This document shows, piece after piece, positions 1 to 8,325 of a stretch of 64,000 nucleotides of DNA. The notes beneath the pieces were generated by a model. It did no database searches, was not told the DNA's origin, and saw only the letters and a list, made by a program, of their open reading frames with translations. A program made the translations under genes and the position numbers. This DNA comes from Tenacibaculum agarivorans (GTDB lineage: Bacteria > Bacteroidota > Bacteroidia > Flavobacteriales > Flavobacteriaceae): assembly GCF_001936575.1 (NCBI RefSeq), contig NZ_MSMP01000021.1:24300-88299 (forward strand). Direction: 5' to 3'. Numbering within the stretch: position 1 is the first letter of the stretch; each line of letters starts with the position of its first letter.

Positions 1-1
1 T

Positions 2-2998
2 AGTATTACTCAAAAATCTAACGAATTACAGCCTGTTCCTTTTTCTAAGGCTATTAATTTTTCAGTAAATATTAAATACTTAAAATATTTATGTATTCCT
101 CTTTTTATATGGTTGCTAACTTTTATAGTAGGTATTGGAGATAAGTTAAACCAAAGTTTTAATCGTGTGGTAAACCATAGTTTGGCATACAATCCACCTG
201 CTCCTTTTTATTTTGAACTTACTGCAAAAAATTTAGAAGTCATTAAAGGAGATCCTATTACCGTTTATATACAAACTAAAGGAGAAGTTGTTCCAAATGA
301 AGCTAAAATACATTTTAATAATGAATCGTATTATTTAGAAAATAATGGCACAGGACTTTTTTCATATACTTATGATGCTGTTAACGAACCTATTCAATTT
401 TTCATTGAAGCAAACAGTATTAAGTCATCTGATTATCAAATTAATATTATTAACACACCAAGTATTAAAAATATTAGTATGAAAGTCATTTATCCTGGTT
501 ATGTAGGAAAGAAAAATGAGGAATTAAATAATGCTAGTAGCATCACTGTTCCACAAGGAACATCTGTAATTTGGAATGTATTAGCATCAGATACTGATAG
601 TGTTACCTACAATCATGATAACTTAAAAACACCATTTACAAAAGTTTCACAAAAAGAATTTAGCTATAAAAAGAGAATTTTAAATGATACGGATTACATG
701 ATTAGTACTTCTAATGCTAAGCTTAAAAATTATGAACAATTAGGTTTTTCAATTAAGACCATAACTGATGAGTTTCCAAGTATAGAGGTAAAATCTAACA
801 TTGATAGTGTTTCTAGAGGTCCTGTTTTCTTTGCTGGGCAGATTTCTGATGATTATGGTTTTCAAAAATTAGAAATGGTCTACTATGATAGTAACAATCC
901 TAATAATCAAAATTCAAAAATAATTCAAATTTCTAAAGAATCTGTACAAAGTTTCTTTTCTAAATTTCCTGATAACCTTGATTTAAAAGAGGGAATTGAT
1001 TACGAACTATTTTTTCGTGTTTTTGATAATGATGTTATCAGTGGTTATAAAAAAGCGGTTAGTAAAAAGTTTTCTTATAGAAAGAAAACGGCTCAAGAAT
1101 TAGATAAAGAGTTATTAAACGAACAACAAAACTATTTACAAAATCTTCAAAACTCACTCCAAAAACAACAGGATAGTAAACAAGAACTAGAGAAAGTTCA
1201 ATTTGATCTTCAAAATAAGAAGAATATGAACTGGAACGATCAAAAAAAGATTGAAAGTTTAATTAAGCGTCAAGAACAGTATCAAAATATGATGAAAAGA
1301 CAGACGCAAAAATTACAAGAGAATTTTTCTGAGAAAAAAGAGGAAAATGAAAGCCTTCAAAAGAAAAAGGAAAGCTTACAGAAAAGAATAGAAGAGTTAA
1401 AAAAGCTTGAAAAACAAAAGAAATTGTTAGACGAGCTGAAAAAAATGGCCGAAAAACTCAATAAAGAGGATCTTATTAAAAAATCAAAGCAACTTGCAGA
1501 ACAAAATAAACAACAAGAAAAGAGTTTAGAGCGTGTTTTAGAATTAGCAAAACAGTATTATGTTGAGCAAAAAATGAATCAAATTGCTAAAAAATTAGAC
1601 GAACTAGCAAAAAAACAAGAAGAATTAAGTAAAAAAGAGAATGAAAATGCAGATGCTAAGCAAAAAGAAGAAGCTTTAAAAGAACAAAAAGAAATTCAAA
1701 AAGAATTTGAAGAGCAGAAAAAAGAGCTAGATGCGCTAAAAAAAGAGAATCAGAAATTAAAAAGACCTATGGATTTACCTTCTATGGAAGAATTAAAGCA
1801 AAAAACAGATGAACAATTAAATAAGGCACAAGAGAATTTAGAAAATCAAAAAAGCCAACAGGCAAAAAAGAATCAGCAGAAAGCGGCTCAAAAAATGAAA
1901 CAAATGAGCCAGAAAATGCAGAACTCAATGCAAATGATGAATAGCGAAATGGCTGAAGAAAACATGGAAGATTTACGAAGAATAGTTGAGAATTTAGTCA
2001 CTTTTTCTTTTGATCAAGAAAGTTTGATGGATAAGTTTTCTGATATCAATTCATCACATCCAAATTTTGGAAAGAGTTTAAAAAAGCAATATCAACTAAA
2101 AACATATTTTGAACATATAGACGATAGTTTGTTTGTACTTTCTTTACGTGTACCTGATATTAGTTCAGATATCCAAAATCATTTAGCGAACGCGCATTAT
2201 AATTTAGACGAATCATTAGAAAATTTTACTGAAAGTAGATTTAGAAATGGTATTTCTAACCAACGTTATGTAATGACATCTGCAAATGAATTAACACATA
2301 TGTTAAGTAATACATTAGATGCAATGCAAAATCCTCAACCGGGAAGTGGAAGTGGACAAGGAAAAAGTGGACAATCTTTTAGTTTACCTGATATTATTCA
2401 AAAGCAAGAAAACCTTATGAATCAAATGAAAAAGGGAATGCAAAGCAAAGGGAATGATGGAAAACCTAAAAATGGAAAACAAGGTCAAAAACAAGATGGA
2501 AAAGATGGAAATAAAAGTGGTAAAGAAGGTGAACAAGGACAACAGGGAAAAGGAGGTAAAGGACAGAATGATGACTTGAATGGTGAACTCTATGAAATTT
2601 TCAAACAACAAAGTGAATTGAGACAACAATTAGAAGATGCCATTAAGGATGGAAAAGATGGAAATGGTCAAGGTAAAAAGGCTGTGAAAGAAATGGAGCA
2701 GCTGGAAAATGAAATTTTAGAAAAAGGTTTTAATCAAAGTACGATACAAAGAATGCAGCGATTAAATTATCAATTACTAAAATTAGATAAAGCAACTTTT
2801 GAACAAGGAAAAGAAAAAAAGAGAAAATCTAACACAAATCTGATTCAATACAATAAAAATAGAGCAAAAGAAATCGAATTTAAGAAACAGTTTTACAATC
2901 AAACTGAAATTTTAAATAGACAATCTTTACCTTTGCAGCAAGAGTATAAAAAGAAAGTTCAAGAATATTTTAATACTAAGACTAGCACAAAGAAATAA
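2..2998 (+). CDS. DUF4175-family envelope protein, 5' end outside the window
   Basis: The reading frame is open from base 2 with no stop, so the N-terminus lies before the window; the first ATG/TTG inside is not the real start. 998 residues are visible. Residues about 28-46 form a membrane segment, followed by a beta-rich Ig-like extracytoplasmic part, a very long Gln/Glu/Lys coiled coil (about 365-660), a helical part, a Gly/Lys/Gln-rich low-complexity linker (about 780-890) and a basic C-terminus. This architecture matches the DUF4175 family, large membrane-anchored proteins of unknown function in Bacteroidota. The stop lies two bases before the ybeY start, so the two are probably cotranscribed. 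The low-complexity linker is visible as repetitive GGAAAA-type codons around 2340-2570. Family assignment is fairly firm; the role is unknown. Confidence 0.75.
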   Translation, partial: SITQKSNELQPVPFSKAINFSVNIKYLKYLCIPLFIWLLTFIVGIGDKLNQSFNRVVNHSLAYNPPAPFYFELTAKNLEVIKGDPITVYIQTKGEVVPNEAKIHFNNESYYLENNGTGLFSYTYDAVNEPIQFFIEANSIKSSDYQINIINTPSIKNISMKVIYPGYVGKKNEELNNASSITVPQGTSVIWNVLASDTDSVTYNHDNLKTPFTKVSQKEFSYKKRILNDTDYMISTSNAKLKNYEQLGFSIKTITDEFPSIEVKSNIDSVSRGPVFFAGQISDDYGFQKLEMVYYDSNNPNNQNSKIIQISKESVQSFFSKFPDNLDLKEGIDYELFFRVFDNDVISGYKKAVSKKFSYRKKTAQELDKELLNEQQNYLQNLQNSLQKQQDSKQELEKVQFDLQNKKNMNWNDQKKIESLIKRQEQYQNMMKRQTQKLQENFSEKKEENESLQKKKESLQKRIEELKKLEKQKKLLDELKKMAEKLNKEDLIKKSKQLAEQNKQQEKSLERVLELAKQYYVEQKMNQIAKKLDELAKKQEELSKKENENADAKQKEEALKEQKEIQKEFEEQKKELDALKKENQKLKRPMDLPSMEELKQKTDEQLNKAQENLENQKSQQAKKNQQKAAQKMKQMSQKMQNSMQMMNSEMAEENMEDLRRIVENLVTFSFDQESLMDKFSDINSSHPNFGKSLKKQYQLKTYFEHIDDSLFVLSLRVPDISSDIQNHLANAHYNLDESLENFTESRFRNGISNQRYVMTSANELTHMLSNTLDAMQNPQPGSGSGQGKSGQSFSLPDIIQKQENLMNQMKKGMQSKGNDGKPKNGKQGQKQDGKDGNKSGKEGEQGQQGKGGKGQNDDLNGELYEIFKQQSELRQQLEDAIKDGKDGNGQGKKAVKEMEQLENEILEKGFNQSTIQRMQRLNYQLLKLDKATFEQGKEKKRKSNTNLIQYNKNRAKEIEFKKQFYNQTEILNRQSLPLQQEYKKKVQEYFNTKTSTKK

Positions 2999-3000
2999 TA

Positions 3001-3414
3001 ATGATTGCATTTAATTATGAAACCCCATTTTCTTTATCAGACGAGCAAAAAACATCTGATTGGATTAAAGATTGTATTACTAAAGAAGAGTTTGAATTAG
3101 GAGAAATCAACTACATCTTTTGTGACGATGATTATCTTCATAAAATCAATGTAGAATTTTTACAACATGACACGTTAACGGATATCATTAGTTTTGATTA
3201 CTCATTAGGTAAATTGGTAAATGGAGATATTTTTATATCTGTAGATAGAGTAAAAGAGAATGCACAAGAATTTAATGTTCCTATTGAAGAAGAACTACAC
3301 AGAGTTATCATTCATGGTGTTTTGCATTATATGGGATACAAAGATAAAACCGATGATGAGAAACAAATGATGAGAGACAAAGAAAATACTTGTTTAAAAA
3401 CCTTAAATTTGTAG
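3001..3414 (+). CDS. ybeY: Endoribonuclease YbeY (rRNA maturation factor)
   Basis: A 137-residue YbeY/UPF0054 protein, a single-strand endoribonuclease involved in 16S rRNA 3' maturation and ribosome quality control. The metal-site signature HGVLHYMGYKDKTDDE is at residues 105-120. His105 and His109 are present, but the position of the third His in proteobacterial YbeY (115) is Asp, which I believe is usual in Bacteroidota. The central DIISFDYS segment and the GDIFIS strand also fit the family. The start ATG at 3001 is two bases after the upstream stop. The gene is followed directly by a perfect palindrome/terminator and then mnmG, an order I recall as conserved in Flavobacteriaceae. Length is slightly short but normal for the phylum. 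Confidence 0.9.
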   Translation: MIAFNYETPFSLSDEQKTSDWIKDCITKEEFELGEINYIFCDDDYLHKINVEFLQHDTLTDIISFDYSLGKLVNGDIFISVDRVKENAQEFNVPIEEELHRVIIHGVLHYMGYKDKTDDEKQMMRDKENTCLKTLNL

Positions 3415-3436
3415 TCCGTTCCACGTGGAACGGACT
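3413..3436. terminator. 24-bp perfect palindrome: ybeY terminator and parS-like site
   Basis: A perfect 24-bp palindrome centred on CACGTG, with core GTTCCACGTGGAAC at 3418-3431, is followed by TTTTTAT, so it can act as an intrinsic terminator for ybeY; its first two bases are the last two of the ybeY stop codon. The core is also close to the ParB-binding consensus TGTTTCACGTGAAACA. Five related sites lie within the next 3.4 kb. Confidence 0.7.
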
Positions 3437-3466
3437 TTTTATTTATAGATAAAAATTACGTAAAAC

Positions 3467-5344
3467 ATGAGTTTATTTACAACAACATACGACGTTATTG
3501 TAGTAGGTGGAGGACATGCAGGAAGTGAAGCTGCAGCTGCTAGTGCTAATATGGGAGCAAAAACATTGTTGATTACAATGAACTTGCAAAATATTGCACA
3601 AATGAGTTGTAACCCTGCCATGGGTGGAATTGCTAAAGGACAAATAGTACGTGAGATTGATGCATTAGGTGGATATAGTGCTATTGTTACTGATAAAACT
3701 GCAATCCAATTTAAGATGTTGAATAAATCTAAGGGTCCAGCTATGTGGAGTCCTAGAGCACAATCAGACAGAATGCAGTTTGCAGAATGCTGGAGAAACA
3801 TGCTAGAACAAACTGAAAATTTAGATTTTTATCAGGACTCTGTTAATGGTTTAATCTTCGATGGAAATATGATAGTAGGTGTAAAAACTAATTTAGGATT
3901 AGAAATAAAAGCAAAATCTGTTATTGTGACCGCTGGAACATTCTTAAATGGATTAATTCATATTGGTGAAAAAACATTTGGTGGTGGTAGAGCAGGAGAA
4001 GGAGCATCTACTGGAATCACTGAAGATTTAGTTGCTAAAGGATTTGAATCGGGGAGAATGAAAACTGGAACTCCTCCTAGAGTGGATGGAAGATCTTTAG
4101 ATTATTCTAAAATGACGGAACAACCAGGTGATGATAATCCTGAAAAGTTCTCCTATTTACCAGTAACATCACCTTTACAAAAGCAGAGATCATGTTATTT
4201 AACCTATACAAATCAAACTACACATGATTTATTACGTGAAGGATTTGATAGGTCTCCAATGTTTAATGGTAGAATTAAATCAACTGGTCCACGTTATTGT
4301 CCTTCTGTTGAAGATAAAATAAACAGATTCGCAGATAAGGAAAGACACCAAATATTTGTTGAGCCAGAAGGATGGAATACAGTTGAAATATATGTAAATG
4401 GTTTCTCCACTTCATTACCAGAAGACATACAAGATAAAGCCATTCGATCAATTCCGGGATTTGAAAATGTAAAGTTTTTTAGATATGGATATGCTATAGA
4501 ATACGATTACTTTCCACCTACTCAATTAAAGCATTCTTTAGAGACTAAACTTATAGAAAACCTATTCTTTGCTGGTCAGATTAATGGAACTACGGGTTAT
4601 GAAGAAGCAGCTGCACAAGGATTAATGGCTGGTGTAAATGCGGCATTAAAAACACAAAACAAAGAACCTTTTATATTAAAAAGAAGTGAAGCTTATATAG
4701 GTGTTTTAATCGATGACTTGATTACAAAAGGGACAGAAGAACCATATAGAATGTTTACTTCTAGAGCAGAATATAGAACATTATTACGTCAAGATAATGC
4801 TGATTTACGATTAACTCCTAAGTCATTTAAACTTGGTTTGGCTTCTCAAGAACGAATGAATAGAGTAGAAGAAAAGCAACAAAAAACTGAAATCACTATT
4901 CAATTCTTAAAAGATTTAAGTGTTTCTAAAGAGGAAATAAACCCTATTTTAGAATTAAAAAATCTAGCTTCTATTAACCAATCAATGAAATTATATAAGA
5001 TTGCAGCTAGGCCTCAATTAACGTTTAACGACTTATTGGTTATCGAAAAATTAAATGATTTCATATATCAGAACAACATCGATAAAGAAATCATTGAACA
5101 GGTAGAAATCCATTTAAAGTATTCAGGATATATAGAAAAAGAGAAGAACAATGCTGACAAGTTAAACAGATTAGAAAACGTTCCTATCCCTTCTAATTTC
5201 GATTATACTAAAGTAAAATCACTATCCTATGAAGCTCGTGAAAAACTCACTAAAATAAAACCCACAAGTATTTCTCAAGCAAGTAGAATAAGTGGTGTTT
5301 CTCCAAGTGATGTATCCGTCTTACTTGTATTTATGGGAAGATAA
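3467..5344 (+). CDS. mnmG: tRNA uridine-5-carboxymethylaminomethyl modification enzyme MnmG (GidA)
   Basis: A 625-residue FAD-dependent enzyme that, with MnmE, installs the cmnm5 group at wobble U34 of certain tRNAs. Family marks in order: the FAD dinucleotide-binding VVGGGHAGSEAA near residues 12-23, the NPAMGGIAKGQIVREIDALGG region at about 49-69, KTGTPPRVDGRSLDY at about 199, GPRYCPSVEDKI at about 275, and GQINGTTGYEEAAAQGL at about 370, then the helical MnmE/tRNA-binding C-terminal domain. Length is typical. ATG at 3467 fits. A parS-like terminator follows at 5361, and degraded copies of the last third of this gene lie downstream (5747-6075). In many bacteria gidA sits near the replication origin. 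Confidence 0.97.
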   Translation: MSLFTTTYDVIVVGGGHAGSEAAAASANMGAKTLLITMNLQNIAQMSCNPAMGGIAKGQIVREIDALGGYSAIVTDKTAIQFKMLNKSKGPAMWSPRAQSDRMQFAECWRNMLEQTENLDFYQDSVNGLIFDGNMIVGVKTNLGLEIKAKSVIVTAGTFLNGLIHIGEKTFGGGRAGEGASTGITEDLVAKGFESGRMKTGTPPRVDGRSLDYSKMTEQPGDDNPEKFSYLPVTSPLQKQRSCYLTYTNQTTHDLLREGFDRSPMFNGRIKSTGPRYCPSVEDKINRFADKERHQIFVEPEGWNTVEIYVNGFSTSLPEDIQDKAIRSIPGFENVKFFRYGYAIEYDYFPPTQLKHSLETKLIENLFFAGQINGTTGYEEAAAQGLMAGVNAALKTQNKEPFILKRSEAYIGVLIDDLITKGTEEPYRMFTSRAEYRTLLRQDNADLRLTPKSFKLGLASQERMNRVEEKQQKTEITIQFLKDLSVSKEEINPILELKNLASINQSMKLYKIAARPQLTFNDLLVIEKLNDFIYQNNIDKEIIEQVEIHLKYSGYIEKEKNNADKLNRLENVPIPSNFDYTKVKSLSYEAREKLTKIKPTSISQASRISGVSPSDVSVLLVFMGR

Positions 5345-5360
5345 ATTCTTCAAAAATCTA

Positions 5361-5388
5361 AAACGTTCCATGTGGAACGTTTTTTTTA
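5361..5388 (+). terminator. mnmG terminator with parS-like stem
   Basis: Near-perfect inverted repeat (10-bp arms AAACGTTCCA and TGGAACGTTT around central TG, 5361-5382) followed by a run of T. The core GTTCCATGTGGAAC differs by one base from the palindromic site after ybeY. Likely intrinsic terminator of mnmG and member of the parS-like set. Confidence 0.7.
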
Positions 5389-5746
5389 TTTTCTAATTTC
5401 AATAGATTTCTTTACAATAAAACAAGCTTGAATACATTAACTTCAAACTATAATATCTAAATAAATAGAGTTATTATAATCTTTAAAAACTCAATCTACT
5501 ACATCACTCTTACTTAAAGATAAAGATATAACTTCAACCAATTTTATTAAGTTAAACATAAATAAATCCATATTCCAACTATTCCCGATGAGATTGATAA
5601 CAATAACACATTAGCCTTGATATATTCTTCTTTCTAACTTTAATAAACTCAATCATCAGAAAATCATAAAAACAGAAAGAATTTATCATTTTATATATAT
5701 TTAATATCTAAACTCATTAAATTAAATTTTTAAAAACAAATAAAAT

Positions 5747-6075
5747 GGAGTAGAAGGAGTGCATCAAAAAACTAAAAATACTATTCAATTCTTAAAAGAT
5801 TTTAGTCTTATTAAAGAGTAAATAAATCTTATTTCAGAATCAAAACTCAACTTTTTTTTTTCAAAAAATCTATAGAATTGTATCAATAAGAAACTAATCA
5901 TTAAACAACAAGAAAACCATTTATAACATTCAGAAAATATAAAAGAACAACAAGAAACTAAACAGATTTAAAATATTAAAACACCTTCTAATTCTAATTG
6001 TATTAAGGCAAAATCCATATCTTATAAAACAAATAAAAAAATTCACTAAAATAAAAACTACAGGTGTTTTTTATT
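5747..6075 (+). pseudogene. Degenerate duplicate of the mnmG 3' region
   Basis: This stretch aligns base by base with mnmG 4860-5275. CTATTCAATTCTTAAAAGAT is exact; AAACAGATT and CCTTCTAATT anchors, an AAAATCC/ATAT...CTTATAAA counterpart and CACTAAAATAAAA near the end recur in the same order. It has in-frame stops, many substitutions and a deletion of roughly 60-90 bases in the middle. It is therefore a non-functional, decaying partial copy of the neighbouring gene. Confidence 0.75.
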
Positions 6076-6370
6076 TACACCATAAATCAATCATACCTAT
6101 AAAAAAAGTCATATTCTATATAATTACATTAAACTTGATTTAGCATATTTTTCTTTTAATTTGAATAAACTCAATCACCAGAGAAAACAATAGCAACTAA
6201 CAAAATTTAATCATCAAATATCAAAAATTCACGATTAACAACCCATTACATAAAATCAATTCAACTTCTCAAAACAGGATAGAGTAGAAGGAAAAACAAA
6301 CAGTACAATAAAATATTGATAGTTCAAAAACCTATAATTTTATAAACGTATAACACATATAAAAACAAAC

Positions 6371-6384
6371 GTTCCATGTGGAAC
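6371..6384. promoter_or_regulatory. parS-like palindrome
   Basis: GTTCCATGTGGAAC, identical in core to the site after mnmG, followed by TTTTTC. It stands at the end of a decayed repeat unit with no gene next to it, so a pure terminator role is less obvious here. Confidence 0.5.
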
Positions 6385-6670
6385 TTTTTCTTATTCAATA
6401 GGTCAATTATGCATTATAGAAAAGAAAATCTTATTTTCGATAGCTCCTCTAAATTTGATTCAGCACATCTTTTCTTTTGATTTAGATAAATTCAATCACC
6501 AGAAAAATCACTAATAACTAACAAAATTTCAGCATCAAACATTAAAGATTTACAATTAATAATTTATACATAGATTCACTTCAACTTATCAAAACAGGAT
6601 AGAGTAAAAAAAGTGAAATAAAAATATTAGCAGTTTAAAAAACTCTAAATTTAAAAAACTCATAACACAT

Positions 6671-6710
6671 AAAAATGCATAACGTTCCACATGGAACGTT
6701 ATGCATTTTT
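6671..6710. promoter_or_regulatory. 40-bp palindrome with parS-like core
   Basis: Two 19-base arms are perfectly complementary around a central CA; the core is GTTCCACATGGAAC at 6684-6697 and the outer arms end in AAAAATGCAT/ATGCATTTTT. It could fold as a strong bidirectional terminator, but there is no intact gene immediately before it on the plus strand, so a protein-binding (ParB) role is considered. Confidence 0.55.
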
Positions 6711-6745
6711 TATTCAAATTACACTTTAAATAATATAAAATAATT

Positions 6746-6767
6746 AAATGTTCCTTGTGGAACATTT
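6746..6767. promoter_or_regulatory. parS-like imperfect palindrome
   Basis: Arms AAATGTTCC and GGAACATTT around TTGT, core GTTCCTTGTGGAAC at 6750-6763. Lies 50-70 bases before the methyltransferase gene. Confidence 0.45.
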
Positions 6768-6794
6768 ACTATTTTTACCGAAATCAAACAGAGA

Positions 6795-6808
6795 GTTCCA
6801 CGTGAAAC
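6795..6808. promoter_or_regulatory. parS-like site closest to the ParB consensus
   Basis: GTTCCACGTGAAAC differs by one base from the central 14 bases of the widely conserved parS consensus (GTTTCACGTGAAAC). It has no T-tract and sits ten bases before a start codon, so it is not a terminator. That makes it the best single argument that this set of sites binds ParB. Confidence 0.55.
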
Positions 6809-6818
6809 TTAAACGTAA

Positions 6819-7670
6819 ATGAATTTAAAAAACAAAGAAAAAACTCTTCCTTACATATCAACAGAAGACTATTCTGTTAGCAGAGAAAATTTTGATCTAA
6901 TACTTAATGAAGAACTAAATCTTCTATATACAAATCCGGTTCCTGAGCAATTAGAAAAATATTACGAGAGCGAAGAATACATATCACACACAGACAGAAG
7001 TGATGGCTTGATAAATAAATTATATCAAATTGCTAAGAAGTTTGCTCTAGGTAAAAAATTAAAACTCATCGATAATTTAAAAACAAAAACGAAAAAGATT
7101 TTAGATTTAGGTTGTGGTACAGGCGATTTTTTACAAGTATGCAAAAAAGATAATTGGGAAATAGTAGGAGTAGAGCCCAATGAAAAAGCTAGGCAAAAAG
7201 CAAAAGAAAAAGCTATAGTACCACATAGGTCATTACAAGAAATTAATAATAAAAAATTTAATGTAATAACACTATGGCATGTTTTAGAACATATACCTGA
7301 TCTAAATCATACTCTTTCTAAAATAAATAGTTTATTAGAAAAAGATGGATATTTAATTATTGCTGTTCCAAACTACAGAAGTTATGATGCTAAGCATTAC
7401 GGGAAATTTTGGGCAGCTTATGATGTACCTAGACACTTATGGCATTTTTCAAAAGAAAGTATAAATATCCTTAGCAAGGAACATAACATGGAATTAATTA
7501 AAACTAAACCGATGTTATTGGATTCTTTTTATGTATCACTACTTTCAGAAAAATATAAAAAGGGAAAAAGTAATCTTATTAAAGCTTTTTATATAGGTTT
7601 ACTTTCAAATTTAAAAGGATTAACCTCAAAAGAGTATTCTTCCCATATTTATATCCTAAAAAAGAGATAA
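6819..7670 (+). CDS. Class I SAM-dependent methyltransferase
   Basis: 283 residues. Motif I KILDLGCGTGDFL at about 93-105, an acidic residue ending the next strand (IVGVEPNEKA), and ITLWHVLEHIPDL at about 150 are typical of Methyltransf_11/12-type enzymes that bind S-adenosylmethionine. The N-terminal 60 residues (LNEELNLLYTNPVPEQLEKYYE) are characteristic of a subfamily that I recall next to mnmG in Flavobacteriaceae. The substrate cannot be read from the sequence. No zinc-binding N-terminal motif is present. The ATG at 6819 follows a parS-like site; no Shine-Dalgarno is seen. A hairpin at 7737-7772 lies downstream. Confidence 0.85.
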   Translation: MNLKNKEKTLPYISTEDYSVSRENFDLILNEELNLLYTNPVPEQLEKYYESEEYISHTDRSDGLINKLYQIAKKFALGKKLKLIDNLKTKTKKILDLGCGTGDFLQVCKKDNWEIVGVEPNEKARQKAKEKAIVPHRSLQEINNKKFNVITLWHVLEHIPDLNHTLSKINSLLEKDGYLIIAVPNYRSYDAKHYGKFWAAYDVPRHLWHFSKESINILSKEHNMELIKTKPMLLDSFYVSLLSEKYKKGKSNLIKAFYIGLLSNLKGLTSKEYSSHIYILKKR

Positions 7671-7736
7671 TACTTATTTTAAAGCTATTTTAAATGTATT
7701 TCACAAAATATCTATATATTTATATTATTAAAAATA

Positions 7737-7772
7737 AAAAGAGTCTTAAAAACGTTTTTAAGACTCTTTTAT
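7737..7772. terminator. Bidirectional intrinsic terminator
   Basis: Stem AAAAAGAGTCTTAAAAAC/GTTTTTAAGACTCTTTT with A- and T-tracts on both sides, between the converging methyltransferase and DoxX-like genes. Confidence 0.8.
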
Positions 7773-7811
7773 TATAATTAAAATTTATTTTAATTATTTT
7801 TATAATAAGAT

Positions 7812-8210
7812 TTATTTACTTAATAAATACACCCCAAAAATTGCAATACTAAAATAAACTGCCAAAGTCATTGCTCCTGCATAATCTTTTGCTAGTCTCT
7901 GGCCAACTAATAAAAAAATTAAACTTAGAGCTGAAAGTATAGTTCCTGTTAAAGCTATTTCTTTAACTCCAGTTGTACTTAAATGAAAAATACCAACGAA
8001 CATTAAAGCTCCTGCTAAAATCTCTAGCACTAAAATTACAGCTAACAATAAAGGGACCATATTTTTTAATGGTGAATTTTTGAAGTGTTCGGTAATGAAA
8101 GACACATTTCCTTTCCAATCTGTTACCTTGTCTATTCCTGATTGTAGGAATGTAACAATTAAAAAAAGCAACAGTAGAATTTCTGTAATATTTGATTTGA
8201 TAAGTTCCAT
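7812..8210 (-). CDS. DoxX-like integral membrane protein
   Basis: 132 residues with four hydrophobic segments (about 8-25, 48-72, 84-104, 112-130). The FLQSGIDKVTDWKGNVSF stretch after the first helix is typical of the DoxX/DoxD-like family. The function of such small members is generally unknown; some are tied to redox or quinone chemistry. It is a stand-alone gene that converges on the methyltransferase and diverges from the SPFH gene. The overlapping frame at 7963-8253 is not credible. Confidence 0.7.
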   Translation of the reverse strand: MELIKSNITEILLLLFLIVTFLQSGIDKVTDWKGNVSFITEHFKNSPLKNMVPLLLAVILVLEILAGALMFVGIFHLSTTGVKEIALTGTILSALSLIFLLVGQRLAKDYAGAMTLAVYFSIAIFGVYLLSK

Positions 8211-8325
8211 ATAGTTTGATTTGTTTTGGTAAAATTAAGCTATAATGTAACAATTCAAAAAAATTACGTCATATAAGCAAGTTAAATAACTATATTTATA
8301 AACAAATCAACAAAAAAATTAAACT

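Larger units (their letters stand above)
5389..6818. other. Gene-free 1.4 kb after mnmG: decayed tandem repeats
   Basis: No credible ORF on either strand. The stretch is very AT-rich and consists of repeating degraded units. A degenerate copy of the mnmG 3' part is at 5747-6075. A second module, recognisable by AATAAACTCAATCACCAG-like text followed about 90-100 bases later by AAAACAGGATAGAGTA, occurs at about 6150-6290 and 6470-6610, about 320 bases apart, with a weaker copy at about 5620-5760. Units 2 and 3 each end in a parS-like hairpin (6371, 6671). It looks like successive tandem duplication followed by mutational decay. Confidence 0.7.

Noticed and set aside
10..192. Minus-strand ORF opposite the DUF4175 N-terminus
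   Set aside because: The plus-strand frame is open through the window edge and encodes a plausible membrane segment; the antisense frame has no protein-like features.
2384..2629. Minus-strand 81-codon Phe/Leu/Ser-rich ORF
   Set aside because: It is the antisense of the low-complexity GGAAAA-rich linker of the DUF4175 protein.
5345..6818. CRISPR array or phage remnant in the repeated gap after mnmG
   Set aside because: Repeats are long, diverged and irregular, match the neighbouring gene, and there are no cas or phage genes.
7963..8253. 96-codon minus-strand frame overlapping the DoxX gene
   Set aside because: The DoxX frame has helices and family motifs; the other has neither.
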